Part shown: positions 37,429-45,116 of the stretch, piece after piece | How the letters are laid out: each line of letters opens with the position of its first letter | Position numbering within the stretch: position 1 is the first letter of the stretch | Assembly (NCBI RefSeq): GCF_000812565.1 | Contig: NZ_JTAM01000025.1 | Coordinates: 1-64,000, forward strand | Direction: 5' to 3' | DNA length: 64,000 nucleotides | Source of the DNA: Flammeovirga sp. OC4 | Lineage (GTDB): Bacteria; Bacteroidota; Bacteroidia; Cytophagales; Flammeovirgaceae | Notes under the pieces: model-generated | Seen by the model: the letters and a program-made list of their open reading frames with translations, nothing else | The model's database searches: none | Told to the model about the DNA's origin: nothing | Position numbers and translations under genes: made by a program

Positions 37429-38649
37429 ATGCATATTTGGGAAAAGAAAACCAAAGAAGAAATCAGACAAAGAGTGTTTGATGCTTTAAAAGAGAATAGA
37501 GATTATTTTGGTAATAATTCATTGGGTGTACCAGGTTCTCACCTTGATAGTAAAGTATTTCCAGAAGATGCTCCTTTTCTTAAAGAAGCTCCATTCATCA
37601 CCTCTCTCTTACATAATCCTAATCATATTGGGTGCCATACTCAAGGAGAAAGCGAAAGCTTTTTTAAAGGAACTCAAGATATTGAAAGAGAACTTATTGA
37701 AATCTGCGGGGTTGATATATTAAAGGGGCAACCCCAAAGTATTGATGGCTATGTGGCTGCTGGCGGAACAGAAGCCAATATGCAGGCCATTTGGATTTAC
37801 AGAAACTATTTCAAAGAAGAGTATAATGCTGAAAATGATGAAATTGCCATCATTGCTTCTCAAGACAGTCATTACTCTATGGCTAAAGCTTCTAACATTT
37901 TATCACTCACTTATTATAGAATTGATGTGTCTGAAAATGATAGAGCTTTACAAAAAGATTCACTACATCAGAAGATTGAACAAGCATTAGCTGAAGGCAA
38001 GAAGTATTTTATCGTTATTGCCAATATGATGACCACTATGTTTGGTTCTGTTGATGATGTATCGGTTTATACTGATTTTTTGAAAGAACGAAATCTTCCT
38101 TTCAAGCTTCATATCGACGGGGCTTACGGAGGTTTCTTTTTTCCATTTTCTCATAAGAGTCATTCTCTAGACTTCAGAAATGAAGATATTTCCTCAGTAA
38201 CGCTAGATGCACACAAAATGCTTCAAGCCCCTTATGGTACTGGATTGTTTTTAGTTCGAAAAGATTGGATGAAATATGGCAACACAAAAGCCGATTATGT
38301 GCAAGGTGATGATTTTACAATGATTGGAAGTCGATCAGGTGCCAATGCAATAGCTATTTGGATGATTCTATTGACTTATGGGCCTTATGGAATGCGTGAA
38401 AAAATATATATTCTCAGTAAAAGAGGTGATTGGTTTACTCATAAACTAGATGAAATTGGCATTCAGTATTTTAGAAGTAAAGATTCTAATATTATCACAA
38501 TGAAAGCCAAAGGCATTGCTCCTGAAATAGCGTCTAAATACGGATTAGTTCCTGATGTTCATCATAATCCTTCTTGGTACAAAGTAGTTATTATGGAACA
38601 CGTAACCATTGAGAAATTAGCTCCATTGGTCGAGGATTTGAAAAAATAA
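37429..38649 (+). CDS. Pyridoxal-dependent amino-acid decarboxylase (group II)
   Basis: This PLP enzyme belongs to the group II (Glu/Tyr/aromatic) decarboxylase family. Visible marks are AAGGTEANMQAIW for cofactor phosphate binding, HIDGAYGGFFFPF with the Asp that contacts the PLP ring nitrogen, and the Schiff-base lysine in LDAHKMLQAPYGTG. Length is 406 residues from the ATG at 37429. The product could be an amine such as tyramine or GABA, or beta-alanine; the sequence does not settle it. It stands alone after the beta-glucoside operon, and a hairpin between it and mog ends both convergent transcripts. Confidence 0.85.
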   Translation: MHIWEKKTKEEIRQRVFDALKENRDYFGNNSLGVPGSHLDSKVFPEDAPFLKEAPFITSLLHNPNHIGCHTQGESESFFKGTQDIERELIEICGVDILKGQPQSIDGYVAAGGTEANMQAIWIYRNYFKEEYNAENDEIAIIASQDSHYSMAKASNILSLTYYRIDVSENDRALQKDSLHQKIEQALAEGKKYFIVIANMMTTMFGSVDDVSVYTDFLKERNLPFKLHIDGAYGGFFFPFSHKSHSLDFRNEDISSVTLDAHKMLQAPYGTGLFLVRKDWMKYGNTKADYVQGDDFTMIGSRSGANAIAIWMILLTYGPYGMREKIYILSKRGDWFTHKLDEIGIQYFRSKDSNIITMKAKGIAPEIASKYGLVPDVHHNPSWYKVVIMEHVTIEKLAPLVEDLKK

Positions 38650-38657
38650 ATCAAAAA

Positions 38658-38696
38658 AATAGCACAAGTTTTTGTAATTCAGAAACTTGTGCTATT
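38658..38696. terminator. Bidirectional terminator between the decarboxylase and mog
   Basis: AATAGCACAAGTTT and AAACTTGTGCTATT form a perfect 14-bp stem with A-rich sequence before it and T-rich sequence after it. It can serve both convergent genes. Confidence 0.82.
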
Positions 38697-38715
38697 CTTA
38701 AAAAAGGAATTTCAA

Positions 38716-39255
38716 TTATTTCTGTTTTGGTCGAAATACTTTCATTTCCTCCTCTTTTGTTTCTATATAAGCTCCTTCAATTAAATCGATACAATAAGGA
38801 ATGGCCGGGAAAACAACCTCAAGGCATTCTTTAATTGATTTCGGTTTACCTGGTAAATTCACAATAAGAGCACTACCACGTGTACCCGCCGTTTGGCGTG
38901 AAAGAATAGCAGTTGGCACATATTTCAAACTCATCTGTCTCATCAATTCACCAAACCCAGGAAGCATTTTTTCACAAACCGCTTCAGTAGCTTCTGGCGT
39001 GACATCTCTAACAGCAGGGCCAGTTCCACCTGTAGTTACAATTAAACTACAGCCTTTGTCGTCTGCCATGTTTTTCATTTCTTTCTCTAATAAATCTTGC
39101 TCATCAGGAACAACAGCATAAACTTCTTCCCAAGGAGTTGAAAGCCAAAGATTCATCAATCTTCTTACCTCTTTTCCTGGTAGGTCCTCATATTCTCCCC
39201 TACTTGCTCTATCAGAGACATTGATAATGCCTATTTTTAATTTCTTAGTGTCCAT
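38716..39255 (-). CDS. mog: Molybdopterin adenylyltransferase
   Basis: This enzyme adenylates molybdopterin before molybdenum insertion in cofactor biosynthesis. MoaB/Mog-fold motifs are present: IGIINVSDRASRGEYED at the N terminus, VPDEQDLLEKEM, and the signature IVTTGGTGPAVRDVTPEAT. LSRQTAGTRGSALIVNLPG near the C terminus completes the family pattern. The ATG at 39255 (MDTKKLKIG) begins just before the first strand; an ATG at 39297 would add a hydrophobic leader foreign to the family. No other molybdenum-cofactor gene lies in the window. Confidence 0.9.
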   Translation of the reverse strand: MDTKKLKIGIINVSDRASRGEYEDLPGKEVRRLMNLWLSTPWEEVYAVVPDEQDLLEKEMKNMADDKGCSLIVTTGGTGPAVRDVTPEATEAVCEKMLPGFGELMRQMSLKYVPTAILSRQTAGTRGSALIVNLPGKPKSIKECLEVVFPAIPYCIDLIEGAYIETKEEEMKVFRPKQK

Positions 39256-39341
39256 TTGTTTGTCTTGAGATTTCAAAAAGTAGCTAAAGTTAAGCACTAG
39301 AATAAAAGTAGTAAAGAAAAAGATGATCTCTAAGCATAAAA

Positions 39342-39374
39342 AAACACCTCGCTGATAATACCAACGAGGTGTTT
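39342..39374 (-). terminator. Minus-strand terminator without an obvious gene upstream
   Basis: AAACACCTCG and CGAGGTGTTT form a perfect 10-bp stem. On the minus strand it runs into seven T. No leftward gene precedes it until the sulfatase at 40162, which has its own terminator. Confidence 0.7.
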
Positions 39375-39603
39375 CATGAACTTAACTCTCTCAATTCTTT
39401 ATATCACTTTTCTAAAAGTGCATTCATCTAACTTCTGAATATATATACTTAGTTTGAGTTCATAATGTTTCATTTTAAACATATATATAACCAAACAAAT
39501 CATAACAAAATGACTAGTAATCATGTTAGTTCATTTTTTTGATTTAGTTTGAATACAGTCAATATGTATTATTATATAGAAGGTTATTATAAAAAACCTT
39601 TGT

Positions 39604-39836
39604 CTTTCTACAAGCAATTATAGGATCTACTTCCAAGCTACCTTCTTCTTCATTTTTCCATTGATGAAAAACGCAGCAAAAAATCTAGGCTTTGAACGCA
39701 AAAGCTAAATTACATTCCTTTCGCCTAATGAAAGTCTAACTCGATCAAAACTTCATCGTTTTGAGATGCTCAAACAGCAAAATCATTTTTAACGGCTCAT
39801 TCCATGAAATTCTTAACGCTTTTCCCTTCAAGGCCG
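39604..39836 (+). repeat. Copy A of a ~230-bp inverted repeat flanking the sulfatase/GH2 pair
   Basis: This stretch recurs in inverse orientation at 44765-44998. The core around 39719-39774, from CCTTTCGCCTAATG to GATGCTCAAACA, is identical in both copies. The outer parts show scattered substitutions and small indels. Inside the core TCAAAAC and GTTTTGA form a small hairpin. No reading frame is conserved. Confidence 0.85.
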
Positions 39837-39919
39837 GGAGAGATACTTCTAAATGATTGTCTGATTACAATTCAAAAGACAAAAGTTTAATAATAATCTC
39901 CTAAAATGCAGTTGTGTAG

Positions 39920-39940
39920 GGTCGTTGCATTGCAACGACC
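39920..39940. repeat. REP-like perfect palindrome
   Basis: GGTCGTTGCA and TGCAACGACC are exact complements around a central T, preceded by GTAG. The GTAGGG-palindrome form resembles the intergenic element at 51367-51446. Confidence 0.7.
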
Positions 39941-40024
39941 TCGCGAACCATAATACATAACCATCTACCATTTTTAAAGAATGAATAATAATTCACAATA
40001 ATTTAATTTACAATGTAAAAGCCA

Positions 40025-40056
40025 TAAAAAAAGACCTTAAATATTAAGGCCTTTTG
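40025..40056 (-). terminator. Terminator of the sulfatase gene
   Basis: AAGACCTTAA and TTAAGGCCTT pair around ATA with one mismatch, and on the minus strand a seven-T run follows. It lies about 105 bp past the sulfatase stop. Confidence 0.75.
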
Positions 40057-40161
40057 GTAAGTTGATATGCTATGTCAAGTAGTCACACTAGATCGTCTAA
40101 TATTTGTTTATTTTAATTATGACAAAAGCATAGGTGAAAGTGTGTAAATGTAGTCTGTTTA

Positions 40162-41673
40162 TTATCTCGATTTTTCGTTCTGTTCTTTTAAGTGCTTTTT
40201 ATATAATTTCATGTATTTACTATGACCGATTTCCTCACCTGCAAGCATTTTATTGTAAGCTTCGGTGTGGTGCTCTTTTATAAATTCAATAGGTGCTAAA
40301 CCTGGAACAGGCTTGGGGTCAAAGAAGCTAGAAACTGGCGTCATTCTTTTGTCTTCTGCCAAAGCTTCTTTTCTCATTTTCTTTAACACATCTCGGTATT
40401 CTGGATTGTTCGCCAAGTTGTGTACTTCAAAAGGGTCATTTTTGATATTGTAAAGTTCTTCGTTTGGTTTTGATGCTGAAAACCATTTCTGCTGAATATC
40501 ATTCAATTCTCCTTTTTCATTCAATGCTCTCATCACGTGCACTGCTGGACGGTACCATTCCAAGTAACCTTGGTGAGCGTCGTAAGGAATATCAGGTCTA
40601 TCATTTCTGATGTATCTGAATTCTTCGTTTGAAATAGAACATGATTGCTCAGGTATTTCGTCCCATAAACCTCTGTAAGAATACACATTTTTTCTATCAA
40701 AATTCTCATCAATAAATGATTGTCCCGTGAGATAGTCTGGTAGTTCAACACCTGCAATATCCAAGATGGTTGCTGTAATATCTGTACTCGCAATGATCTG
40801 ACGTGATTCCTCGTCATGTTCATATCCTTCTGGCCATTTGATGATCAATGGAATTCTTGAACCAGAATCAAACAAATATCCTTTTCCTTTGATATTACAT
40901 CTTCCGTTATCTCCAATTACAATAATGACCGTATTATCGTAAATGCCTTTCTCTTTTAATTCATCGATCAACATCTGCATTTCAGCATCTGCATACTCAA
41001 CCTGATCCAAATATTTCGCCCAATCCAAACGAATGGCCGGGTGGTCTGCGTATTCAGGTGGTAGTTGTACATCTGCTGGATTTACAGGGTGAGCCGATTC
41101 TTCTCTTACTTGATCCCACCAATCTCCTCTATGTGTAACGTTCAATTGTATCTGAGCAAAAAACGGTTGATCTTCTACCGTGAACTCATCGTATTTATCA
41201 AACAATCCAAAATCCTTATCCCAATCTCCAATTTTATTATGTTTGAAGTTGACATCAATCTTACGTCCTTTTCCTCTTACATTGGTGTGTCCAAGGATTG
41301 TAGTATATCCTTGTTTTTTCAACTGATAAGTAAAAGGTTTGAATGGTGCTGACAAAGGTTCATCTCTGTTACTTCTATGATGATGTGTGTTGGTCAACCT
41401 TTGGTGTGCACCCACCATCATAGCTGATCTGTTGGTAGAACAAATGGATGCCGTTCCAAAACAGTTATAATAAATTGTACCTTCCTCTGCTAATGCATTA
41501 AAAGTTGGTGTTTTCACTGCAGGCATTCCATAACATTCAAAGTCATGTGAAATATCTTCCAGCATCACCCAAATAATATTAGGTTTCTCAAATGTCTTTT
41601 TCTCTTCTTTTTGATTACACGATATAAAAAGTAATAGTATCGAGCTTAAAAAAAATGGATATAATAATTTCAT
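40162..41673 (-). CDS. S1-family sulfatase lipoprotein
   Basis: This exported type I sulfatase would remove sulfate esters from a polysaccharide. The ATG at 41673 gives a lipoprotein signal with lipobox LLFISC. The N-terminal IIWVMLEDISHD supplies metal-binding residues, and SHDFECYGMPAVKTPTFNAL follows. The active-site cysteine (residue 78, to become formylglycine) is in CSTNRSAM, which has Thr where CxPxR or CxAxR is usual. HHHRS after it suggests a subfamily acting on glycan substrates. VIVIGDNGR and the C-terminal subdomain (EELYNIKNDPFEVHNL) complete the family pattern. It is divergent from the GH2 gene and inside the inverted repeat. No maturase gene is nearby. Confidence 0.88.
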   Translation of the reverse strand: MKLLYPFFLSSILLLFISCNQKEEKKTFEKPNIIWVMLEDISHDFECYGMPAVKTPTFNALAEEGTIYYNCFGTASICSTNRSAMMVGAHQRLTNTHHHRSNRDEPLSAPFKPFTYQLKKQGYTTILGHTNVRGKGRKIDVNFKHNKIGDWDKDFGLFDKYDEFTVEDQPFFAQIQLNVTHRGDWWDQVREESAHPVNPADVQLPPEYADHPAIRLDWAKYLDQVEYADAEMQMLIDELKEKGIYDNTVIIVIGDNGRCNIKGKGYLFDSGSRIPLIIKWPEGYEHDEESRQIIASTDITATILDIAGVELPDYLTGQSFIDENFDRKNVYSYRGLWDEIPEQSCSISNEEFRYIRNDRPDIPYDAHQGYLEWYRPAVHVMRALNEKGELNDIQQKWFSASKPNEELYNIKNDPFEVHNLANNPEYRDVLKKMRKEALAEDKRMTPVSSFFDPKPVPGLAPIEFIKEHHTEAYNKMLAGEEIGHSKYMKLYKKHLKEQNEKSR

Positions 41674-42025
41674 TTCAACTGCATTTATAAATTCGATTTG
41701 TTCCAAAGCTAAGAGAATATTTAGGTAGTCATAGGCCGTTAATCCTAATTGCCGAAAATCCCCTCCTATTATGCAGGATAATTACTACTAATTGACATTT
41801 ATGGCCTTATCGTCCACAACGATCTAATGGGTTATTGCGTGGTCCATTTGAATTATCATTTAAAAATAAAATAGCGTTTTCAACTTCTAAAAAACCTAAT
41901 AATAGTAAGGATAAAAGGGGGGTATTTTTTTCTAATTAATCCTACATGATTACACATAACCGAACTAATTAAATTGCTCATGAATCAATAGAAACGATGT
42001 TCACATTATCATTAAATGAATAACG
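41674..42025. other. Divergent promoter region of the sulfatase and GH2 genes
   Basis: About 350 bp. It includes TAAGGATAAAA at about 41906-41916 followed by a G6 tract and T-run. That motif resembles those upstream of the hybrid regulator, susC and the secreted repeat protein. No gene is seen. Confidence 0.5.
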
Positions 42026-44518
42026 ATGAAATATTACTTAATTAATTTCTTTGTTTTGCTATTCTGCTCTACCACGGTTTTCGGGCAGTCTACAGGACAT
42101 ACTGACTTCAATAAAGATTGGAAGTTTTATAAAGGTGAAGTAAAGGAAGGGCAATCTCCTACACTCGATGATTCGAAATGGAGAACGGTTCAGATCCCTC
42201 ATGATTGGGCCATTGAAGGTCCTTTTTCGGTAGAATATAATGCTCGTTGTGGTGGATTACCTTTTCACGGAGAAGGTTGGTATAGAAAAAGTTTTACACT
42301 AACGAATACACAAAAAGGTAAAAACATTGCAGTAGAGTTTGAAGGTGTAATGAAAAACTCTGAGGTCTGGATAAACGGTCATTACTTAGGGAAAAGGCCT
42401 TTTGGTTATTTAGGTTTTGAGTATGACATGACGCCATATTTAAAACAAGAAGGGGAAAACATTATCGCTGTAAAAGCAAAACCTGAAGATCTTTCTTCGA
42501 GATGGTATCCTGGTGCTGGTATTTATAGAAAAGTTTGGTTGAATGTTCATGAAGATGTTAGAATCGCTCATTGGGGTACTTTTGTAAAAGCCAATAACGT
42601 ATCCTCTAAAGTAGCTACTGTTGATATCAAATTGGAAATTCAAAACTATGCGGAAACGGATAAGGTTGTTTCAATTGCTCAACAAATTCAAAATGAACAA
42701 GGAGAAACGGTAAAGGTTTTAAATCAAAAAACGATTGCGGAGGGTAGTAAAACGATTATCAATGAACAGTCTTTTAATTTGATTCACCCTCAGTTGTGGA
42801 CACTAGAAGAGCCTCATTTGTATCAGTTAGTGACTGAATTGAAAGATGTAGATGGAAATGTATTGGATCATTATATTACAAAATTTGGAGTTCGTGATAT
42901 CAAATTCACACCCAATGATGGTTTCTTCTTAAATGGAAAAAGAACGGAGATGAAAGGGGTTTGTCTTCACCATGATTTAGGTCCTTTGGGTACTGCGGTC
43001 AACAAAAGAGCAACAGAACGTCAGTTGGAAATCATGAAAGAAATGGGTGTGAATGCAATCAGGACTTCACACAATCCACCAAGTAGAGAACAGTTGGAGG
43101 CTTGTGATAAAATGGGTATTCTGGTATTGGATGAGGCTTTTGATGAATGGGGAATCCAAAAAATTGAAAATGGTTACCATACTGTTTTTGAGGAATGGCA
43201 CGAGCGTGATTTGAGAGATATGATTCGTAGAGACCGAAACCACCCTTCCATTATTATGTGGAGTATTGGAAATGAAATCAGAGAGCAAAAAGTAAAAGAC
43301 GGTTGGAAAGTAGCTCAAAAGCTAGGGAAAATTTGTCACGAGGAAGATCCTTCAAGACCCAACACGGCTGGCTTCAATCAATATGAAAATTCAATCAAAA
43401 ACAAGCTAGCACATCATGTAGATATTGTCGGTTTTAACTACAAAGCGGCGAAGTATGCTGAGATAAAAAAGAACTATCCGGATTGGATTGTATATGGTTC
43501 GGAGACAGAATCGATCACAAGTTCTAGAGGTGTTTACCATGCTCCGTTTTTAGAAAAATATGAAAAAAATACGGATCATCAGGTGACAGGTTATGACATC
43601 ATTGGCCCGATTTGGTCTTACCCTCCTGATATGGAATTTAAGTTTTTGGAAGAAAATCCAAGCATTTTGGGTGAGTTTATGTGGACAGGCTTTGACTACT
43701 TGGGCGAACCAACTCCTTATGGTGGTAGAGACAATTCCACAAACGGTTATTGGAATGATGACTGGCCTAACAAATCTTCTTTCTTTGGTCCAGTTGATCT
43801 ATGTGGTTTTAAGAAAGACCGTTTCTATTTATATCAAAGTCAATGGACTGAAACGCCAATGGTTCACCTACTTCCTCATTGGAATTGGAAAGGTTTTGAA
43901 GGACAAGAAATTCCGGTGTTTGCATATACCAATGCTGAAGCTGTAGAGCTATTCTTAAATGGGAAAAGTTTAGGAAAGAAAATCAAAGGCGTAGATAAAG
44001 GAATTGTCCCAGTAAAATTCATGTATTATGAAGGTCCAACAGACTTCCCGTCACCTTATCGATTGAGATGGGATGTGCCTTATGAAAAAGGAGAATTGAA
44101 GGCTGTAGCCTACATCGATGGTCAAATAGTCGGTGAAGAAATCATCAAAACTACTTCGAAAGCAAAATCAATCGAGCTAACAGCAGACCGTAAAGTGATT
44201 TCATCTGAAGATGGTGAAGACCTTGTTTTTGTAACTGCGAGAGCATTGGATGCTGACGGTAATTTTTGTGCAACTTTCAATGGTCAAATCCAATTTGCGG
44301 TAAATGGTGACGGTACTTTTGAAGACACTGGAAACGGAGATCCTTCTTCATTGGTTTTACCAAACAGCAAGAAATTGAAATTCTTTAATGGAATGGCTTT
44401 AGTAATTGCAAGAGCCAACCAAGGTGATGGTGGTACAATTACAATTTCAGCTTCTGGTAAAGGTTTGAAAAAAGCAGTTATTACCGTGGAGACAAAAGCG
44501 GATCAAAAAGATTTATAA
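42026..44518 (+). CDS. Exported GH2 family glycoside hydrolase (beta-galactosidase type)
   Basis: A signal peptide (MKYYLINFFVLLFCSTTVFGQ) leads into a jelly-roll sugar-binding domain (FNKDWKFYKGE, IPHDWAIEGPF, GEGWYRKSF), an Ig-like domain, and the catalytic barrel. The acid/base Glu417 is in MWSIGNEIRE and the nucleophile is probably Glu493 in VYGSETES. Additional C-terminal beta domains (about 610-830) have VFAYTNAEAVELFLNGKSLG, typical of GH2 beta-galactosidases and beta-glucuronidases of Bacteroidota PULs. Galactosidase is the likeliest activity, but related GH2s act on other beta-linked sugars. It is divergent from the sulfatase and closed by a strong terminator. Confidence 0.9.
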   Translation: MKYYLINFFVLLFCSTTVFGQSTGHTDFNKDWKFYKGEVKEGQSPTLDDSKWRTVQIPHDWAIEGPFSVEYNARCGGLPFHGEGWYRKSFTLTNTQKGKNIAVEFEGVMKNSEVWINGHYLGKRPFGYLGFEYDMTPYLKQEGENIIAVKAKPEDLSSRWYPGAGIYRKVWLNVHEDVRIAHWGTFVKANNVSSKVATVDIKLEIQNYAETDKVVSIAQQIQNEQGETVKVLNQKTIAEGSKTIINEQSFNLIHPQLWTLEEPHLYQLVTELKDVDGNVLDHYITKFGVRDIKFTPNDGFFLNGKRTEMKGVCLHHDLGPLGTAVNKRATERQLEIMKEMGVNAIRTSHNPPSREQLEACDKMGILVLDEAFDEWGIQKIENGYHTVFEEWHERDLRDMIRRDRNHPSIIMWSIGNEIREQKVKDGWKVAQKLGKICHEEDPSRPNTAGFNQYENSIKNKLAHHVDIVGFNYKAAKYAEIKKNYPDWIVYGSETESITSSRGVYHAPFLEKYEKNTDHQVTGYDIIGPIWSYPPDMEFKFLEENPSILGEFMWTGFDYLGEPTPYGGRDNSTNGYWNDDWPNKSSFFGPVDLCGFKKDRFYLYQSQWTETPMVHLLPHWNWKGFEGQEIPVFAYTNAEAVELFLNGKSLGKKIKGVDKGIVPVKFMYYEGPTDFPSPYRLRWDVPYEKGELKAVAYIDGQIVGEEIIKTTSKAKSIELTADRKVISSEDGEDLVFVTARALDADGNFCATFNGQIQFAVNGDGTFEDTGNGDPSSLVLPNSKKLKFFNGMALVIARANQGDGGTITISASGKGLKKAVITVETKADQKDL

Positions 44519-44581
44519 GACCTTTTTCACTAACGTTCATAGAAATACTCTGTAGCTAAAAATAATTTAAATAGTGTGTGT

Positions 44582-44618
44582 AAAGCCTTAGGATAATTTC
44601 CTAAGGCTTTTCTTTTTT
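44582..44618 (+). terminator. Intrinsic terminator of the GH2 gene
   Basis: AAAGCCTTAGGA and TCCTAAGGCTTT form a 12-bp stem with a short loop and a T-rich tail on the plus strand. Confidence 0.88.
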
Positions 44619-45051
44619 ATAAAATTCTCAGAATTTAATCAACCCTATAATCTAATCTGTTAATAATCTACGGATTAAAAAAGTCAATTTATATATCATA
44701 TATGACTATTATTTAGAGTTCGCTCCAAAGATTGACTGCCATTTTAATTTGGCAGTAATTACATCGGCCTTGAAGGAAAAAGCGTGAAGAATTTCATGGA
44801 ATGAGCCGGTTAAAATGATTTTGTTGTTTGAGCATCTCAAAACGATGAAGTTTTGATCGAGTTAGACTTTCATTAGGCGAAAGGAGAGAAATTTAGCTTT
44901 TGACTTCTAAGCCTAGCTTTTTTTGCTTCGTTTTTTCAGTAATGGAAAAAATGAAGAAGAAGGTAGTTTGGAAATCAGAACTTTTATGTTTGTAGAAATG
45001 CCTATTAATAGTAACAATACGATTGTTTCAATTAAACACCAATAATTTAAA
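44619..45051. other. Gene-free region holding repeat copy B
   Basis: The interval between the GH2 terminator and the terminator of the secreted repeat protein has no supported gene. Its main content is copy B of the inverted repeat. A second small hairpin (ACTGCCATTTTAATTTGGCAGT, about 44736-44757) adjoins its left end. Confidence 0.6.
44765..44998 (-). repeat. Copy B of the ~230-bp inverted repeat
   Basis: This is the reverse complement of 39604-39836, with an identical core and about 85-90% identity overall by eye. With copy A it brackets the sulfatase and GH2 genes (about 5.4 kb end to end), each copy lying beyond the 3' end and terminator of its neighbouring gene. Confidence 0.85.
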
Positions 45052-45090
45052 TAAAAACAGCCTGAATGAAATCAATCACTCAGGCTGTTT
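45052..45090 (-). terminator. Terminator of the secreted repeat protein gene
   Basis: AAACAGCCTGA and TCAGGCTGTTT form an 11-bp stem; on the minus strand it is followed by TTTTATTTAA. It lies about 27 bp past the stop. Confidence 0.85.
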
Positions 45091-45116
45091 ACCGTCTCTC
45101 CTATTTTAATTACTCC

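Larger units (their letters stand above)
39375..40161. other. Gene-free region holding repeat copy A and a REP-like palindrome
   Basis: Nearly 800 bp without a supported gene. It contains copy A of the ~230-bp inverted repeat (39604-39836), the palindrome at 39920-39940 and the sulfatase terminator at 40025-40056. No open frame in it looks coding. Confidence 0.6.

Noticed and set aside
39604-39836. Repeat copy A as a coding gene or transposase remnant
   Set aside because: No reading frame is kept between the two copies; indels of one base occur in A/T runs.
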